From: CALCLY01 sp900552775 | GTDB lineage: Bacteria; Bacillota; Clostridia; UMGS1883; UMGS1540 | NCBI GenBank assembly: GCA_937966555.1 | Contig: CALCLY010000023.1 | Coordinates: 43,432 to 107,431, forward strand | Direction: 5' to 3' | Length of the DNA stretch: 64,000 nt | Part shown: in pieces, positions 16,170 to 24,296 of the stretch | Position numbering within the stretch: position 1 is the first letter of the stretch | How the letters are laid out: each line of letters begins with the position of its first letter | The notes under the pieces: generated by a model | What the model saw: only the letters and a program-made list of their open reading frames with translations | Database searches by the model: none | Told to the model about the DNA's origin: nothing | Made by a program: the position numbers and the translations under genes

Positions 16170-16889
16170 TTGGATTTTGCGATAAAAATAGAAAATTTAA
16201 AAAAGATATATAAAAACAGCCGCGGTGTTGAGAATTTAAACCTTGAGGTGCCGCGCGGCGAAATATTCGGTCTTTTGGGGCCGAACGGCGCCGGGAAAAC
16301 AACGGCAATGAAAATCATGACGGGGCTGCTTAAGCCCGATTCCGGCGATGTTTTTATCGACGGATACAGTATTACGGAAAGATACGAGGACGCCATGCGC
16401 GGCGTCGGCTGCATTATAGAAAATGTATTTATGTTTAAAAACCTTACGGCGCTCGAAAATCTTATGCTGTGTGCGAGATTTTACAAAAACGTGGATGAGG
16501 CGCGTATGACGGAGGTTTTGGATCTGGTTAAAATGACAGCCTTCAAAAACGAGAGGATTAAGGGCTTTTCGCTCGGAATGAGGCAGAGAATGGGGATTGC
16601 AATGGCTCTTTTGTCGCGCCCCGATGTGCTTATTCTCGACGAGCCCTTAAACGGACTTGACGTTGAGGGTATGGTTGATATAAGAAATATACTCAAAAGG
16701 CTTTCAAAGGAAGAGAAAACGACTGTGTTTATCTCAAGTCACTTGATTCACGATGTTGAGCTTACGTGCGACAGAGTCGGAGTATTGCTCGAAGGGAGAC
16801 TTTGCGATGTTTCCGATGTTTCCGAGGTTGTGAAAAACTTTTCGTCACTGGAGAATTACTACTTAAGCGAGGTGGAAGCAAATGAATAG
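16170..16889 (+). CDS. ABC transporter ATPase
   Basis: 239 residues from TTG 16170, which has GAGGAGGTG at proper spacing; the GTG at 16161 lies inside that site. Walker A is GPNGAGKTT, the signature is FSLGMRQRMG, and Walker B is LILDEPLNGLD. It is the BcrA-like type that powers ABC-2 exporters. It overlaps the permease gene by 8 bases. With the permease and the downstream kinase-regulator pair it forms a module typical of antimicrobial-peptide export or resistance; that role is inferred. Confidence 0.92.
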   Translation: MDFAIKIENLKKIYKNSRGVENLNLEVPRGEIFGLLGPNGAGKTTAMKIMTGLLKPDSGDVFIDGYSITERYEDAMRGVGCIIENVFMFKNLTALENLMLCARFYKNVDEARMTEVLDLVKMTAFKNERIKGFSLGMRQRMGIAMALLSRPDVLILDEPLNGLDVEGMVDIRNILKRLSKEEKTTVFISSHLIHDVELTCDRVGVLLEGRLCDVSDVSEVVKNFSSLENYYLSEVEANE

Positions 16890-17625
16890 CTTTTTGAGCG
16901 CGTATAAAAACGAGCTGTATAAAATATCAAAGAAGAAAAAGTTTATAGCAGCCGCGCTTTTGGGGGTGCTGGCTGTTGTGCTGTGCGGCGGACTTTCCGC
17001 GCTTTTGAACAGATTCGGAGGAGTCGGACTTTTGTACGGAGGCGAATTTGCCACAGGCTTTTTGCCGGTTTTTGAGTACACGCTGATTCCTCTGTTTACG
17101 ATTTTTAACGCCGCCGATATGTTTACCGGGGAATTTTCGTCGGACACAATAAAGCTTACGCTTACAAGACCCGTAACCAGGTTTAAAATATATTCGGCAA
17201 AAGTCATGGCGGCGGCAACCTTCCTTTTGGGCTTCCTTCTTTACTGTGCCGCGGCGGCGATTATCACGTCGTTTTTCTTCGGTGCGGGAAGTGCGAATAC
17301 GGTCGGCGCACTGAAAGCCTATACGGCAGCCTTTGTTCCGCTTGCGGTGCTGATGCTTATGACGGTTTTCATTGCCAATTTCGCAAAAGGGAGCGGCGCG
17401 GCGTTCCTGATAACGGTGGTTGCCTTTATTTTGCTTAAGGCTTTGGAATTTGGCTTTCCGGGCGTTAAAAGCTTTCTTTTCACGGCGGGCTTTGACTGGT
17501 ATAAGCCGCTTCTGGGCTCATATGTCAATTTCTTTGCGGTATTGAGACGTTTCCTGGTTTTTCTGGGAAGCGGAGTTGTTTTTTTCGGAGCGGGATATCT
17601 TTTGTTTGAAAAACGTTCGTTTTGA
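16882..17625 (+). CDS. ABC-2 type permease
   Basis: 247 residues with about six membrane helices; the first follows the basic segment KISKKKKFIA. It contains the ABC-2 feature of an extracellular stretch followed by FTGEFSSDTIKLTLTRPV, where the coupling helix contacts the ATPase. It is translated from an ATG overlapping the ATPase gene. It would form the export channel as a dimer. Confidence 0.88.
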   Translation: MNSFLSAYKNELYKISKKKKFIAAALLGVLAVVLCGGLSALLNRFGGVGLLYGGEFATGFLPVFEYTLIPLFTIFNAADMFTGEFSSDTIKLTLTRPVTRFKIYSAKVMAAATFLLGFLLYCAAAAIITSFFFGAGSANTVGALKAYTAAFVPLAVLMLMTVFIANFAKGSGAAFLITVVAFILLKALEFGFPGVKSFLFTAGFDWYKPLLGSYVNFFAVLRRFLVFLGSGVVFFGAGYLLFEKRSF

Positions 17626-17639
17626 GACGGGGTTAAGAT

Positions 17640-18923
17640 ATGAAAATTAAATCAAAGCTGTATATTCAGGATATTTTTAAAATAGCTGTAACGATTTTGG
17701 TTGCGGCTGTTTTGGCGTATTGTTTAAAACTTGTGTTCGGGCTGTCGGGCGGCGTGCCTGATACGGTTGTGCTTATAAATGAGAACGGGAGAATATCGGA
17801 TTTGGCAGCACGCATGAGTGAAACAGATGCAAAGGCACTGTATATTCAGTGCGATTCGGGAAGAAACGTGATAACTTTCGAAAATGAGCGCTACTCTGTG
17901 AAAACACAGGGAAATCCGCAGGAAAACAAGGCTTTTGTGCTGACGCATATACGCAGAGACGAGTATTGGATTTTTGCGGAAGTTATGTTTTCTTTTATTC
18001 TGGCGTATCTGCTTTGTTCGGTTTATACAGGCTATAAGCAGAGAGAACTTGTTTTTGAACCAATTCAAAAGCTTTTGAAAATAACGGAAAGCATTTGTGA
18101 GGGAAACATCAAAATACCGGTTGAATCATACGGTGAATATGAATTGGCTGAACTTTTTGACAATGTGGAGAAAATGCGCATCAAACTTCTTGACGCTGTG
18201 AATTACTGTGAAAAATATGATGATAACAGAAAGTTTCTGATGACAGGAATTTCTCACGATCTTCGCACACCCATTGCGGCGGCACGGGGATATATAGAGG
18301 GGATTTTGGACGGAGTTGCGGGCGAAAGCCGTGAAAAGCAGGATAAATATCTGCATGCGGCGCTTTCGAAAATAGAATCGGTAAACGAACTTATAGACGA
18401 TTTGATGCTTTATTCCAAACTTGACGTCGGAAAAATTCCGTTTGAACTCTGCCCTGTGGACTTAAACGGGTATATCGCGTCATGCGCGGAGGAATATGCT
18501 CCCGATTTTGAAAAAGAAGGAAAGCGTTTGATATATGAAAATAAAACAGAAAATGCTGTCGTGCTTATTGACCCGATGAGGTTTAAGCGCGTTATTCAAA
18601 ATATTGTCGGAAATGCGATGAAGCATACGGAAAGCGGAACGGGCGAGATTAAATTCATTCTCTGTGAAAATGCCGGCAGTGTGATTTGCGAAATATCCGA
18701 TAACGGTGCCGGAATACCGGAAAAGGATTTGCCGCATATCTTCGAAAGATTTTACAAGGGTGAAATTCAGCGCAGCGGCAACGGCTCTTCGGGACTCGGG
18801 CTTACGATTGCAAAGCAGCTGACAGAGGGAATGGACGGAAGAATCTGGGCGGTGAGCCGCGAAGGACGCGGCGCAAGCTTTATGATATCATTTAAAAAAT
18901 ACAGCGGAGGTAACAAAACGTGA
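17640..18923 (+). CDS. sensor histidine kinase
   Basis: 427 residues. The first membrane helix is at about 13-33, an extracellular loop of about 70 residues follows, and the second helix is at about 110-128. After a HAMP-like segment comes HisKA with the phospho-acceptor His206 in SHDLRTP, and a HATPase_c domain with DNGAGIPEKDLPHIFERFYKGE and GLGLTIAKQL. The small sensor loop between helices suggests sensing at the membrane. The stop overlaps the regulator start by 4 bases. Confidence 0.93.
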   Translation: MKIKSKLYIQDIFKIAVTILVAAVLAYCLKLVFGLSGGVPDTVVLINENGRISDLAARMSETDAKALYIQCDSGRNVITFENERYSVKTQGNPQENKAFVLTHIRRDEYWIFAEVMFSFILAYLLCSVYTGYKQRELVFEPIQKLLKITESICEGNIKIPVESYGEYELAELFDNVEKMRIKLLDAVNYCEKYDDNRKFLMTGISHDLRTPIAAARGYIEGILDGVAGESREKQDKYLHAALSKIESVNELIDDLMLYSKLDVGKIPFELCPVDLNGYIASCAEEYAPDFEKEGKRLIYENKTENAVVLIDPMRFKRVIQNIVGNAMKHTESGTGEIKFILCENAGSVICEISDNGAGIPEKDLPHIFERFYKGEIQRSGNGSSGLGLTIAKQLTEGMDGRIWAVSREGRGASFMISFKKYSGGNKT

Positions 18924-19606
18924 AAAAAGTGCTTATAATAGAAGACGATAAAAGTATTGCCGAAATAGAAAAAGATTACCTTGAGATGAGCGGATTTGAA
19001 ACAATAGCGGTTGAAGACGGCACCGAAGGACTGGAACTTGCGGAAAAAGAAAAAATCGATCTTGTTGTGCTCGACCTCATGCTTCCGGGTACGGACGGCA
19101 TAGAAATTCTGCGCCGAATAGGAGAAAAAAAGAGCTTTCCGATACTTGTGCTCTCGGCAAAAACCGATGAGACGGATAAAATACGTGCACTGAACCTCGG
19201 AGCGGACGATTACATGACAAAGCCTTTTTCTATGGGTGAATTTGTTGCAAGAGTTAAAGGACATATAAAAATTTATGAGAAACTCAGCGGAAACGGAAAA
19301 AAGACAAATGTTATTAATATACATAATCTGACAATAGATAAAGATGACAGACGTGTTTTCGTAAACGGAAAGGAACTCGGGTTTACTCAGAGAGAATATG
19401 AGCTGCTGCTTTTTATGGCTGAAAATCCGAACAGGGTGTTTTCAAAAGATATGCTTTTTGAAAAAATATGGGGGTTTGACGCACTTTCCGATACAACTAC
19501 AGTTACGGTGCATGTTTCCAAAATACGCGATAAAATAGAAGCCGACCCGGCGAAACCGCAGTTTATTGAAACCGTGTGGGGAGTAGGTTACAGATTTAAG
19601 GTTTGA
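18920..19606 (+). CDS. OmpR-family response regulator
   Basis: 228 residues from a GTG behind GGAGG. The receiver domain carries the acidic pair near residues 8-9 and the phospho-acceptor Asp52 in VVLDLMLPG, with Lys near 102 in MTKPFS. The C-terminal winged helix ends TVHVSKIRDKIE...GVGYRFKV. It is the partner of the preceding kinase and probably controls the ABC exporter just upstream. Confidence 0.95.
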   Translation: MKKVLIIEDDKSIAEIEKDYLEMSGFETIAVEDGTEGLELAEKEKIDLVVLDLMLPGTDGIEILRRIGEKKSFPILVLSAKTDETDKIRALNLGADDYMTKPFSMGEFVARVKGHIKIYEKLSGNGKKTNVINIHNLTIDKDDRRVFVNGKELGFTQREYELLLFMAENPNRVFSKDMLFEKIWGFDALSDTTTVTVHVSKIRDKIEADPAKPQFIETVWGVGYRFKV

Positions 19607-19611
19607 TATTA

Positions 19612-19640
19612 TTGACAAATATTTTGAAATATACTATAAT
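19612..19640 (+). promoter_or_regulatory. promoter and candidate operator of the metal importer
   Basis: TTGACA (19612-19617), 17 bases, TATAAT (19635-19640): full consensus. A 14-bp inverted repeat, ATATTT-TG-AAATAT (19619-19632), fills the spacer and would suit a repressor such as a Fur or MntR family protein. The regulator is not in the window. Confidence 0.75.
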
Positions 19641-19679
19641 ATAATAAAATGTATTTAATTTGGAAGGATGGACCGAAAT

Positions 19680-20567
19680 TTGAGACTTAAAAAAATAGCG
19701 GCACTTTTTATGTGTGTTTTTATGCTTTGCGGATGTAATGTACAAAAGAAAGAAAACACAAAACTCAGTATTGTAACAACGCTTTTTCCGCAATACGATT
19801 TTGCACGGCAGGTGAGCGGAGATAAAGCGGATGTGTCGCTTCTTCTGCCGCCTGGGGTTGAGGCACATGCATATGAACCTTCGGCGGCTGATATAGTGAA
19901 AATATCAGAGTGCGATATGTTTATTTATACGGGTGACAGTATGGAACCGTGGGCGAAAAAGCTTATAGACAGCGGAGAAATACACGGCACCGTAATAAAT
20001 CTTACTGAGGGTGTGACGCTTGACAATGAAAGTGACGGCGACCCCGATCCCCATGTGTGGACAGATCCGCAGTATGCGGATGAAATGGTTCGTAAAATTG
20101 CGGACGCTTTGTGTACGGCGGACAGCGCCAATGCCGAAGTATATAAGGAAAATGCCGATGATTACAGAAACAGCATAAAAAAACTCGATGAGGATTTTAA
20201 AGCCTGTGTGGATGCGGCGCCGCACAAAGAAATGGTTTTCGGAACGAAATTTTCACTTCATTATTTTACAAAGCGCTACGGTATATCGCACCTTGCGGCA
20301 TTTGACTCGTGCGGCGAGGAAACCGAGCCTTCCGTCAAGGTCATGACAGAACTTATCGAGGCGGTTAAGGTCAACAGCCTTAAATATGTGTGGTACGGCG
20401 AACTTGAAAGCACAAAAACCGCCGAGGCGATTGCAAACGAAACAGGCGCAATGACGATTAAATTTCATTCCTGCCACAATGTGACAAAGTCGGAATTTGA
20501 TGCGGGAGAGACATACGTTTCTCTGATGACGAAAAATCTTGACGCTCTCAGAAAGGGGCTTTACTGA
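19680..20567 (+). CDS. metal ABC transporter substrate-binding lipoprotein, ZnuA-like
   Basis: 295 residues from the TTG at 19680; the ATG at 19668 sits with no spacing behind GGAAGG, whereas AAGGATGG suits the TTG. The lipobox is LCGC. Metal ligands of cluster 9 binding proteins are visible: the histidine in GVEAHAYEPS, and DPHVWTDP, with later histidines. There is no long His-rich loop, so zinc versus manganese cannot be decided. It overlaps the ATPase gene start by one base. Confidence 0.88.
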   Translation: MRLKKIAALFMCVFMLCGCNVQKKENTKLSIVTTLFPQYDFARQVSGDKADVSLLLPPGVEAHAYEPSAADIVKISECDMFIYTGDSMEPWAKKLIDSGEIHGTVINLTEGVTLDNESDGDPDPHVWTDPQYADEMVRKIADALCTADSANAEVYKENADDYRNSIKKLDEDFKACVDAAPHKEMVFGTKFSLHYFTKRYGISHLAAFDSCGEETEPSVKVMTELIEAVKVNSLKYVWYGELESTKTAEAIANETGAMTIKFHSCHNVTKSEFDAGETYVSLMTKNLDALRKGLY

Positions 20568-21247
20568 TGCTGAAGTGCGACAATGTCAGTGTCAGATACA
20601 GAAATGTTCTGGCGCTTGACAGGGTTTCTTTTGAAGCTAAAGACGGTGAATATATTGCCATACTGGGCGAAAACGGAGCGGGAAAATCAACACTGCTTAA
20701 AGCTATACTCGGGCTTGTGCCGCTGGCAAAAGGGAGTATAGAACTTGACGAAAAAGACGGTATCGGATATCTGTCACAGAATACACCGGTGCCCAATGAT
20801 TTCCCGGCGTCCGTCTATGAGATTGTGATTTCCGGGCAGATAGGGAAAGCCGGTGTTTTTTACACAAAAAATCAGAAAAAAACCGCACGTGAAAAAATGC
20901 GGATAATGGGAATTGAGAATATAGCAAATAAAAGCTTTTCGGAGCTTTCCGGAGGAATGAAACAGCGCGTTTTGCTGGCAAGAGCTCTTTGCGCTTCGGA
21001 CAGGCTTTTGATACTTGACGAACCCGTCACAGGACTTGACTGTGCCGCAAGAGAGGAGCTTTATGAAAACCTTCTCATGCTGAAAAAAAGCGGAATGACC
21101 ATTGTTATGGTGACACATGATCTTAATGCGGCGCTTAAATATGCGGACAAGATTCTGCATATAGGACAGCACGGCAATTTTTTCGGCACGGCAGATGAGT
21201 ATATGAAAAGCGACTATATAAAAACGTTTACGGAGGGGAATAAATAA
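20567..21247 (+). CDS. metal ABC transporter ATPase
   Basis: 226 residues. Walker A is GENGAGKSTLL, with a Q-loop near LSQNTPVP, the signature LSGGMKQR, and Walker B LLILDEPVTGLD. It is ZnuC/MntB-like and shares an overlapping TGATG or TAATG junction with both neighbours, so the three genes form one translational unit. Confidence 0.92.
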   Translation: MLKCDNVSVRYRNVLALDRVSFEAKDGEYIAILGENGAGKSTLLKAILGLVPLAKGSIELDEKDGIGYLSQNTPVPNDFPASVYEIVISGQIGKAGVFYTKNQKKTAREKMRIMGIENIANKSFSELSGGMKQRVLLARALCASDRLLILDEPVTGLDCAAREELYENLLMLKKSGMTIVMVTHDLNAALKYADKILHIGQHGNFFGTADEYMKSDYIKTFTEGNK

Positions 21248-22053
21248 TGGGTGGCATTTTTTCGCACACATTTATTCTGCGTGCCGTTTTTTGCGGAACT
21301 CTTGTTTCGCTTTGCGCAGCACTTTTGGGAGTAAGCCTTGTTTTAAAAAGATATTCCATGATAGGAGACGGACTTTCGCATGTCGGCTTCGGAGCGCTGT
21401 CTGTGGCAATAGCGTTTAATGCCGCACCGCTTCTTATATCAACGCCGGTTGTTATTGCGGCGGCTTTTTTGCTTCTTAAAATAAGTGAAAACAGCAAAAT
21501 ACGCGGTGACGCGGCAATAGCTCTTATTTCAACATCATCGCTGGCGGCAGGTGTTATTGTTACGTCTCTTGCGGGCGGAATGAACACGGATGTGGATTCC
21601 CTGATGTTCGGCAGTGTTCTTGCTATGAGCCAAGCGGATGTTTATATAAGCGCCGCGCTTGCAATTATGGTAATCGTTGTTTTTGTTGTTTTTTATAACA
21701 GGCTTTTTGCCGTAACGCTTGACGAAAGCTTTGCCAAGGCTGCAGGGGTGAATACGGACAGGCTTAACGCTTTGATTGCGTTTCTTACGGCAATAACAAT
21801 TGTTATCGGTATGAGAATTATGGGAACGCTGCTTATTTCAAGCCTTATAATTTTTCCGGCACTTACGTCAATGAGAGTTTTTAAAAGCTTTAAAAAAGTT
21901 GTGATAAGCTCGGGCGCGGTCTCGGTTATTTGCTTTGCTCTCGGAATGATTTTTTCTTTTATTTTCGAGATTCCTGCCGGAGCAAGTGTTGTTGCGGCAA
22001 ACCTTATAATGTTTGTGCTCTTTTGGGCAGTGTCAAATATATGCAGAAATTAA
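21247..22053 (+). CDS. metal ABC transporter permease
   Basis: 268 residues with about eight membrane helices. DGLSHVGFGAL near residues 39-49 is the ABC-3 family hallmark, and the end is FAKAAGVNTDRLNALIAFLTA. It forms the membrane channel for the metal bound by the lipoprotein. Last gene of the importer operon; the transcript then runs into element A copy 3 and element B. Confidence 0.92.
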   Translation: MGGIFSHTFILRAVFCGTLVSLCAALLGVSLVLKRYSMIGDGLSHVGFGALSVAIAFNAAPLLISTPVVIAAAFLLLKISENSKIRGDAAIALISTSSLAAGVIVTSLAGGMNTDVDSLMFGSVLAMSQADVYISAALAIMVIVVFVVFYNRLFAVTLDESFAKAAGVNTDRLNALIAFLTAITIVIGMRIMGTLLISSLIIFPALTSMRVFKSFKKVVISSGAVSVICFALGMIFSFIFEIPAGASVVAANLIMFVLFWAVSNICRN

Positions 22054-22077
22054 AGGCATTCGGGAATATATTAAAAA

Positions 22078-22202
22078 GGTGATGTTAAAAGGCTCCGGAA
22101 CGCAAGAAAATTTCGCCTTCCGACGTACCCATGTATGCTTTCGGGTATTCCAAACTTTAGTTTTGACTCAGTTTGCCGATTCCAAAGCTTTTTCCTATTC
22201 CC
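22078..22202. repeat. element A, copy 3, degenerate
   Basis: It keeps the start (GGTGATGTTAAAA, then CTCCGGAACGC) and the end (TTTTTCCTATTCCC) but has lost about 110 internal bases, including the first hairpin. The remaining two hairpins carry uncompensated changes. It abuts element B directly. Confidence 0.75.
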
Positions 22203-22205
22203 TTG

Positions 22206-22523
22206 AAAAAAAAGCGGGGCTTAAAAGCCACAACCCGATAAGGAAGTATTGGTTTTGAAAGCCGTTCTTTAAGTTTATACTTCGTAAATAGGCGGTCGTA
22301 TACGTCAGTATTACGACCGCCTGTTTTCTTGTCTAAAGCTTAAACTCCGACCTTCAAAACTGCTCTGCACCCTGTAAACAATATTTTTTGATGAAGTTCA
22401 AGGCAAAAAAGCGAGTAATCCTGTCGGATTTCGAGCCTTTTTTAACGCTGAAATTCGCAAAAAAGATGTTTAGCAGGGCAATACTTCCTTGCCGGGCTGT
22501 GGCTAACAGCCCCGCTTTTTTTT
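22206..22523. repeat. element B, 318-bp folded inverted-repeat element
   Basis: The outer arms 22206-22251 and 22479-22523 are near-perfect complements (about 46 bases), each starting with eight A or T and GCGGGGC. Within them lie two long imperfect hairpins. The first, 22251-22362, is capped by the 10-bp GGCGGTCGTA stem at 22291-22300 with 22312-22321. The second, 22370-22478, has arms of about 50 bases and loop TGTC at 22422-22425. The right arm overlaps the trpB stop codon. No coding capacity is apparent. Confidence 0.8.
22493..22523 (+). terminator. terminator in the right arm of element B
   Basis: GGGCTGT and ACAGCCC pair around GGCTA, followed by CGC and eight T, reading rightward. The left arm gives a similar leftward terminator. 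It would stop the metal importer transcript before it enters trpB in antisense. Confidence 0.75.
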
Positions 22524-23886
22524 ATTCTGTTTTGGGAAGCATGTCAAAGCTTTTCTGGAGTTCTTCATCGCTCGGGATATAGTCGGACATTTCGCCGTCG
22601 TTAAACTTCTGATATGCAACCATATCGAAATAGCCTGTGCCTGTAAGTCCGAATACGATTGTCTTTTCTTCTCCCGTTTCTTTGCATTTTAACGCTTCGT
22701 CAATCGCTGCACGGATAGCATGGCTGCTTTCGGGTGCCGGGAGAATACCTTCAACACGCGCAAACTGCTGAGCCGCCTCAAAAACGCTTGTTTGCTCTAC
22801 GGCTCTTGCCTCCATGCAGCCGTCATGGTAAAGCTGCGACAAAATGCTGCTCATACCGTGGTATCTCAAGCCGCCTGCGTGGTTTGCGGAAGGAATAAAT
22901 CCGCTCCCGAGAGTGTACATCTTCTGGAGCGGGCAAACCTTGCCGGTGTCGCAGAAATCGTATGCAAATTTTCCGCGCGTAAAGCTCGGGCAGGAGGCGG
23001 GTTCAACGGCAATTATGCGGTAATCAGCTTCGCCGCGGAGCTTTTCGCCCATAAACGGTGAAATAAGTCCGCCGAGGTTGCTTCCGCCGCCGGCACAGCC
23101 TATGATAATATCGGGTTTTATGCCGTACTTGTCAAGAGCTGTCTTTGTTTCAAGACCTATTACGGATTGGTGCAAAAGAACCTGCGCCAGAACCGAGCCG
23201 AGGACATATCTGTAACCCTCGTTTGAAACAGCCGCTTCAACGGCTTCGGAAATAGCGCAGCCGAGGCTTCCCGTGGTGCCGGGGAATTCTTCAAGAATTT
23301 TTCTCCCCACTGCCGTTGTATTTGAGGGAGACGGCGTAACCGAAGCACCGTATGTGCGCATAACTTCACGTCTGAAAGGCTTCTGTTCGTAAGAAACTTT
23401 TACCATGAACACCTTGCAGTCAAGGTCAAAGAACGAGCACGCCATTGAAAGAGCCGTACCCCACTGACCGGCGCCTGTTTCGGTTGTTACACCTTTTAAG
23501 CCTTGCTGTTTTGCGTAATATGCCTGTGCTATTGCGGAGTTTAATTTGTGGCTTCCGGAGGTGTTGTTGCCTTCAAATTTATAATAAATTTTAGCCGGAG
23601 TGCCAAGAGCTTTTTCGAGGAAATATGCTCTTATAAGAGGCGAGGGGCGGTACATTTTGTAGAAATCCTGAATTTCATCGGGAATGTCAAAGTACGCCGT
23701 GTCATTGTCGAGTTCCTGTTTTACAAGCTCTTTGCAGAAAATGCCCGAAAGTTCATCTGCCGTCACGGGTTTTAATGTTCCCGGGTTTAAGATCGGAGCG
23801 GGCTTGTTTTTCATGTCCGCACGCACATTGTACCATTTCTTCGGAAGCTCCGATTCTTCAAGATAGATTTTGTAAGGTATTTTCAT
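22522..23886 (-). CDS. TrpB-like tryptophan synthase beta subunit (TrpB2 type)
   Basis: 454 residues from the ATG at 23886, behind AAAGGAAGG; the longer reading from 23955 lacks a ribosome-binding site. The PLP lysine is in NNTSGSHKLNSA, the ammonia-site glutamate region is ETGAGQWGTA, and the phosphate loop is GGGSNLGG. Length and the N-terminal KWYNVRADM...LNPGTLKPV text fit the TrpB2 group, which usually stands apart from trpA, as here. It condenses indole and serine; the in vivo role of TrpB2 varies. Expression is from the promoter at 24031-24059. Confidence 0.88.
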   Translation of the reverse strand: MKIPYKIYLEESELPKKWYNVRADMKNKPAPILNPGTLKPVTADELSGIFCKELVKQELDNDTAYFDIPDEIQDFYKMYRPSPLIRAYFLEKALGTPAKIYYKFEGNNTSGSHKLNSAIAQAYYAKQQGLKGVTTETGAGQWGTALSMACSFFDLDCKVFMVKVSYEQKPFRREVMRTYGASVTPSPSNTTAVGRKILEEFPGTTGSLGCAISEAVEAAVSNEGYRYVLGSVLAQVLLHQSVIGLETKTALDKYGIKPDIIIGCAGGGSNLGGLISPFMGEKLRGEADYRIIAVEPASCPSFTRGKFAYDFCDTGKVCPLQKMYTLGSGFIPSANHAGGLRYHGMSSILSQLYHDGCMEARAVEQTSVFEAAQQFARVEGILPAPESSHAIRAAIDEALKCKETGEEKTIVFGLTGTGYFDMVAYQKFNDGEMSDYIPSDEELQKSFDMLPKTE

Positions 23887-23982
23887 GTCAATCCGTCCTT
23901 CCTTTAAAAAATATAAAAAAAATACCTGCGAACAGAAAAAGTTCAAGGTATGCAAATCACGTCAATATTAAAATACATACTA

Positions 23983-24016
23983 AACTAATCTCTTCTAAAC
24001 TAATCTGAACTAATCT
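23983..24016. repeat. three direct repeats in the trpB leader
   Basis: AACTAATCT occurs at 23983-23991, 23998-24006 and 24008-24016, just downstream of the trpB -10. It is a candidate binding site for a repressor or an RNA-binding regulator. No T-box or Trp-codon leader peptide is seen. Confidence 0.55.
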
Positions 24017-24030
24017 CTATTCTCAAATAT

Positions 24031-24059
24031 ATAATACAACGGTTTTTGTGATTTGTCAA
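24031..24059 (-). promoter_or_regulatory. promoter of the trpB-like gene
   Basis: On the minus strand TTGACA (24054-24059), 17 bases, TATTAT (24031-24036). The leader is about 140 bases. Confidence 0.75.
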
Positions 24060-24114
24060 TAGTTTTTTAAAAAAATTTTGTAAAAATTGAAAATGAAACA
24101 ATAGCTCGGATTTA

Positions 24115-24144
24115 TTGACAAAATGAATGTTTTAATGATAAAAT
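24115..24144 (+). promoter_or_regulatory. candidate promoter of the cas operon
   Basis: TTGACA (24115-24120), 18 bases, TAAAAT (24139-24144) on the plus strand. A transcript from it would cross the whole tracrRNA gene in antisense before cas9. It immediately meets the tracrRNA terminator hairpin, which on this strand is followed by only TTTTC, so some attenuation is possible. Confidence 0.5.
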
Positions 24145-24260
24145 AAAAGAGCCGCATAAAGCGGCTTTTCATACACTCACTGTGTAACCGGATGTTCCGG
24201 TGAATTCGATAAATCTTTATTTGAACTCGTAGTGTAAATTTAAAGGGTAATTAAACTTAC
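24137..24260 (-). ncRNA. tracrRNA of the type II-A CRISPR system
   Basis: Read on the minus strand. The anti-repeat 24219-24256 has 28 bases (24229-24256) perfectly complementary to the crRNA repeat. The lower stem is UCAAAU with GUUUGA, and the bulge is GAGU against GA, the same plan as S. pyogenes (AAGU against GA). Next come a short nexus stem near AUAAAGAUUUAU, a CCGGA-ACA-UCCGG hairpin (24188-24200), an ACAC/GUGU hairpin (24173-24185), and the terminator AGCCGC/GCGGCU (24150-24166) with a U-rich tail. The promoter is at 24267-24295. Confidence 0.9.
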
Positions 24261-24266
24261 AGTGTA

Positions 24267-24295
24267 ATTGTAACATAAGAAAGGGGTTTTGTCAA
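24267..24295 (-). promoter_or_regulatory. tracrRNA promoter overlapping the cas9 ribosome-binding site
   Basis: On the minus strand TTGACA (24290-24295), 17 bases, TACAAT (24267-24272), which places the start near 24260. The -35 ends two bases before the cas9 ATG, and the spacer contains the complement of the cas9 AAAGGGG ribosome-binding site (24280-24286). Confidence 0.85.
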
Positions 24296-24296
24296 G

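Noticed and set aside
14343..19606. Lantibiotic or bacteriocin gene cluster
   Set aside because: There is an exporter with a two-component system, but no precursor peptide or modification enzyme; resistance or regulation is the safer reading.
23887..24030. T-box or tryptophan attenuator before the trpB-like gene
   Set aside because: No T-box consensus, no specifier hairpin, no Trp-rich leader peptide; only three short direct repeats.
24219..24256. Orphan CRISPR repeat upstream of cas9
   Set aside because: It looks like a degenerate repeat on the plus strand, but the minus strand continues into bulge, hairpins and a terminator with its own promoter, so it is the tracrRNA anti-repeat.
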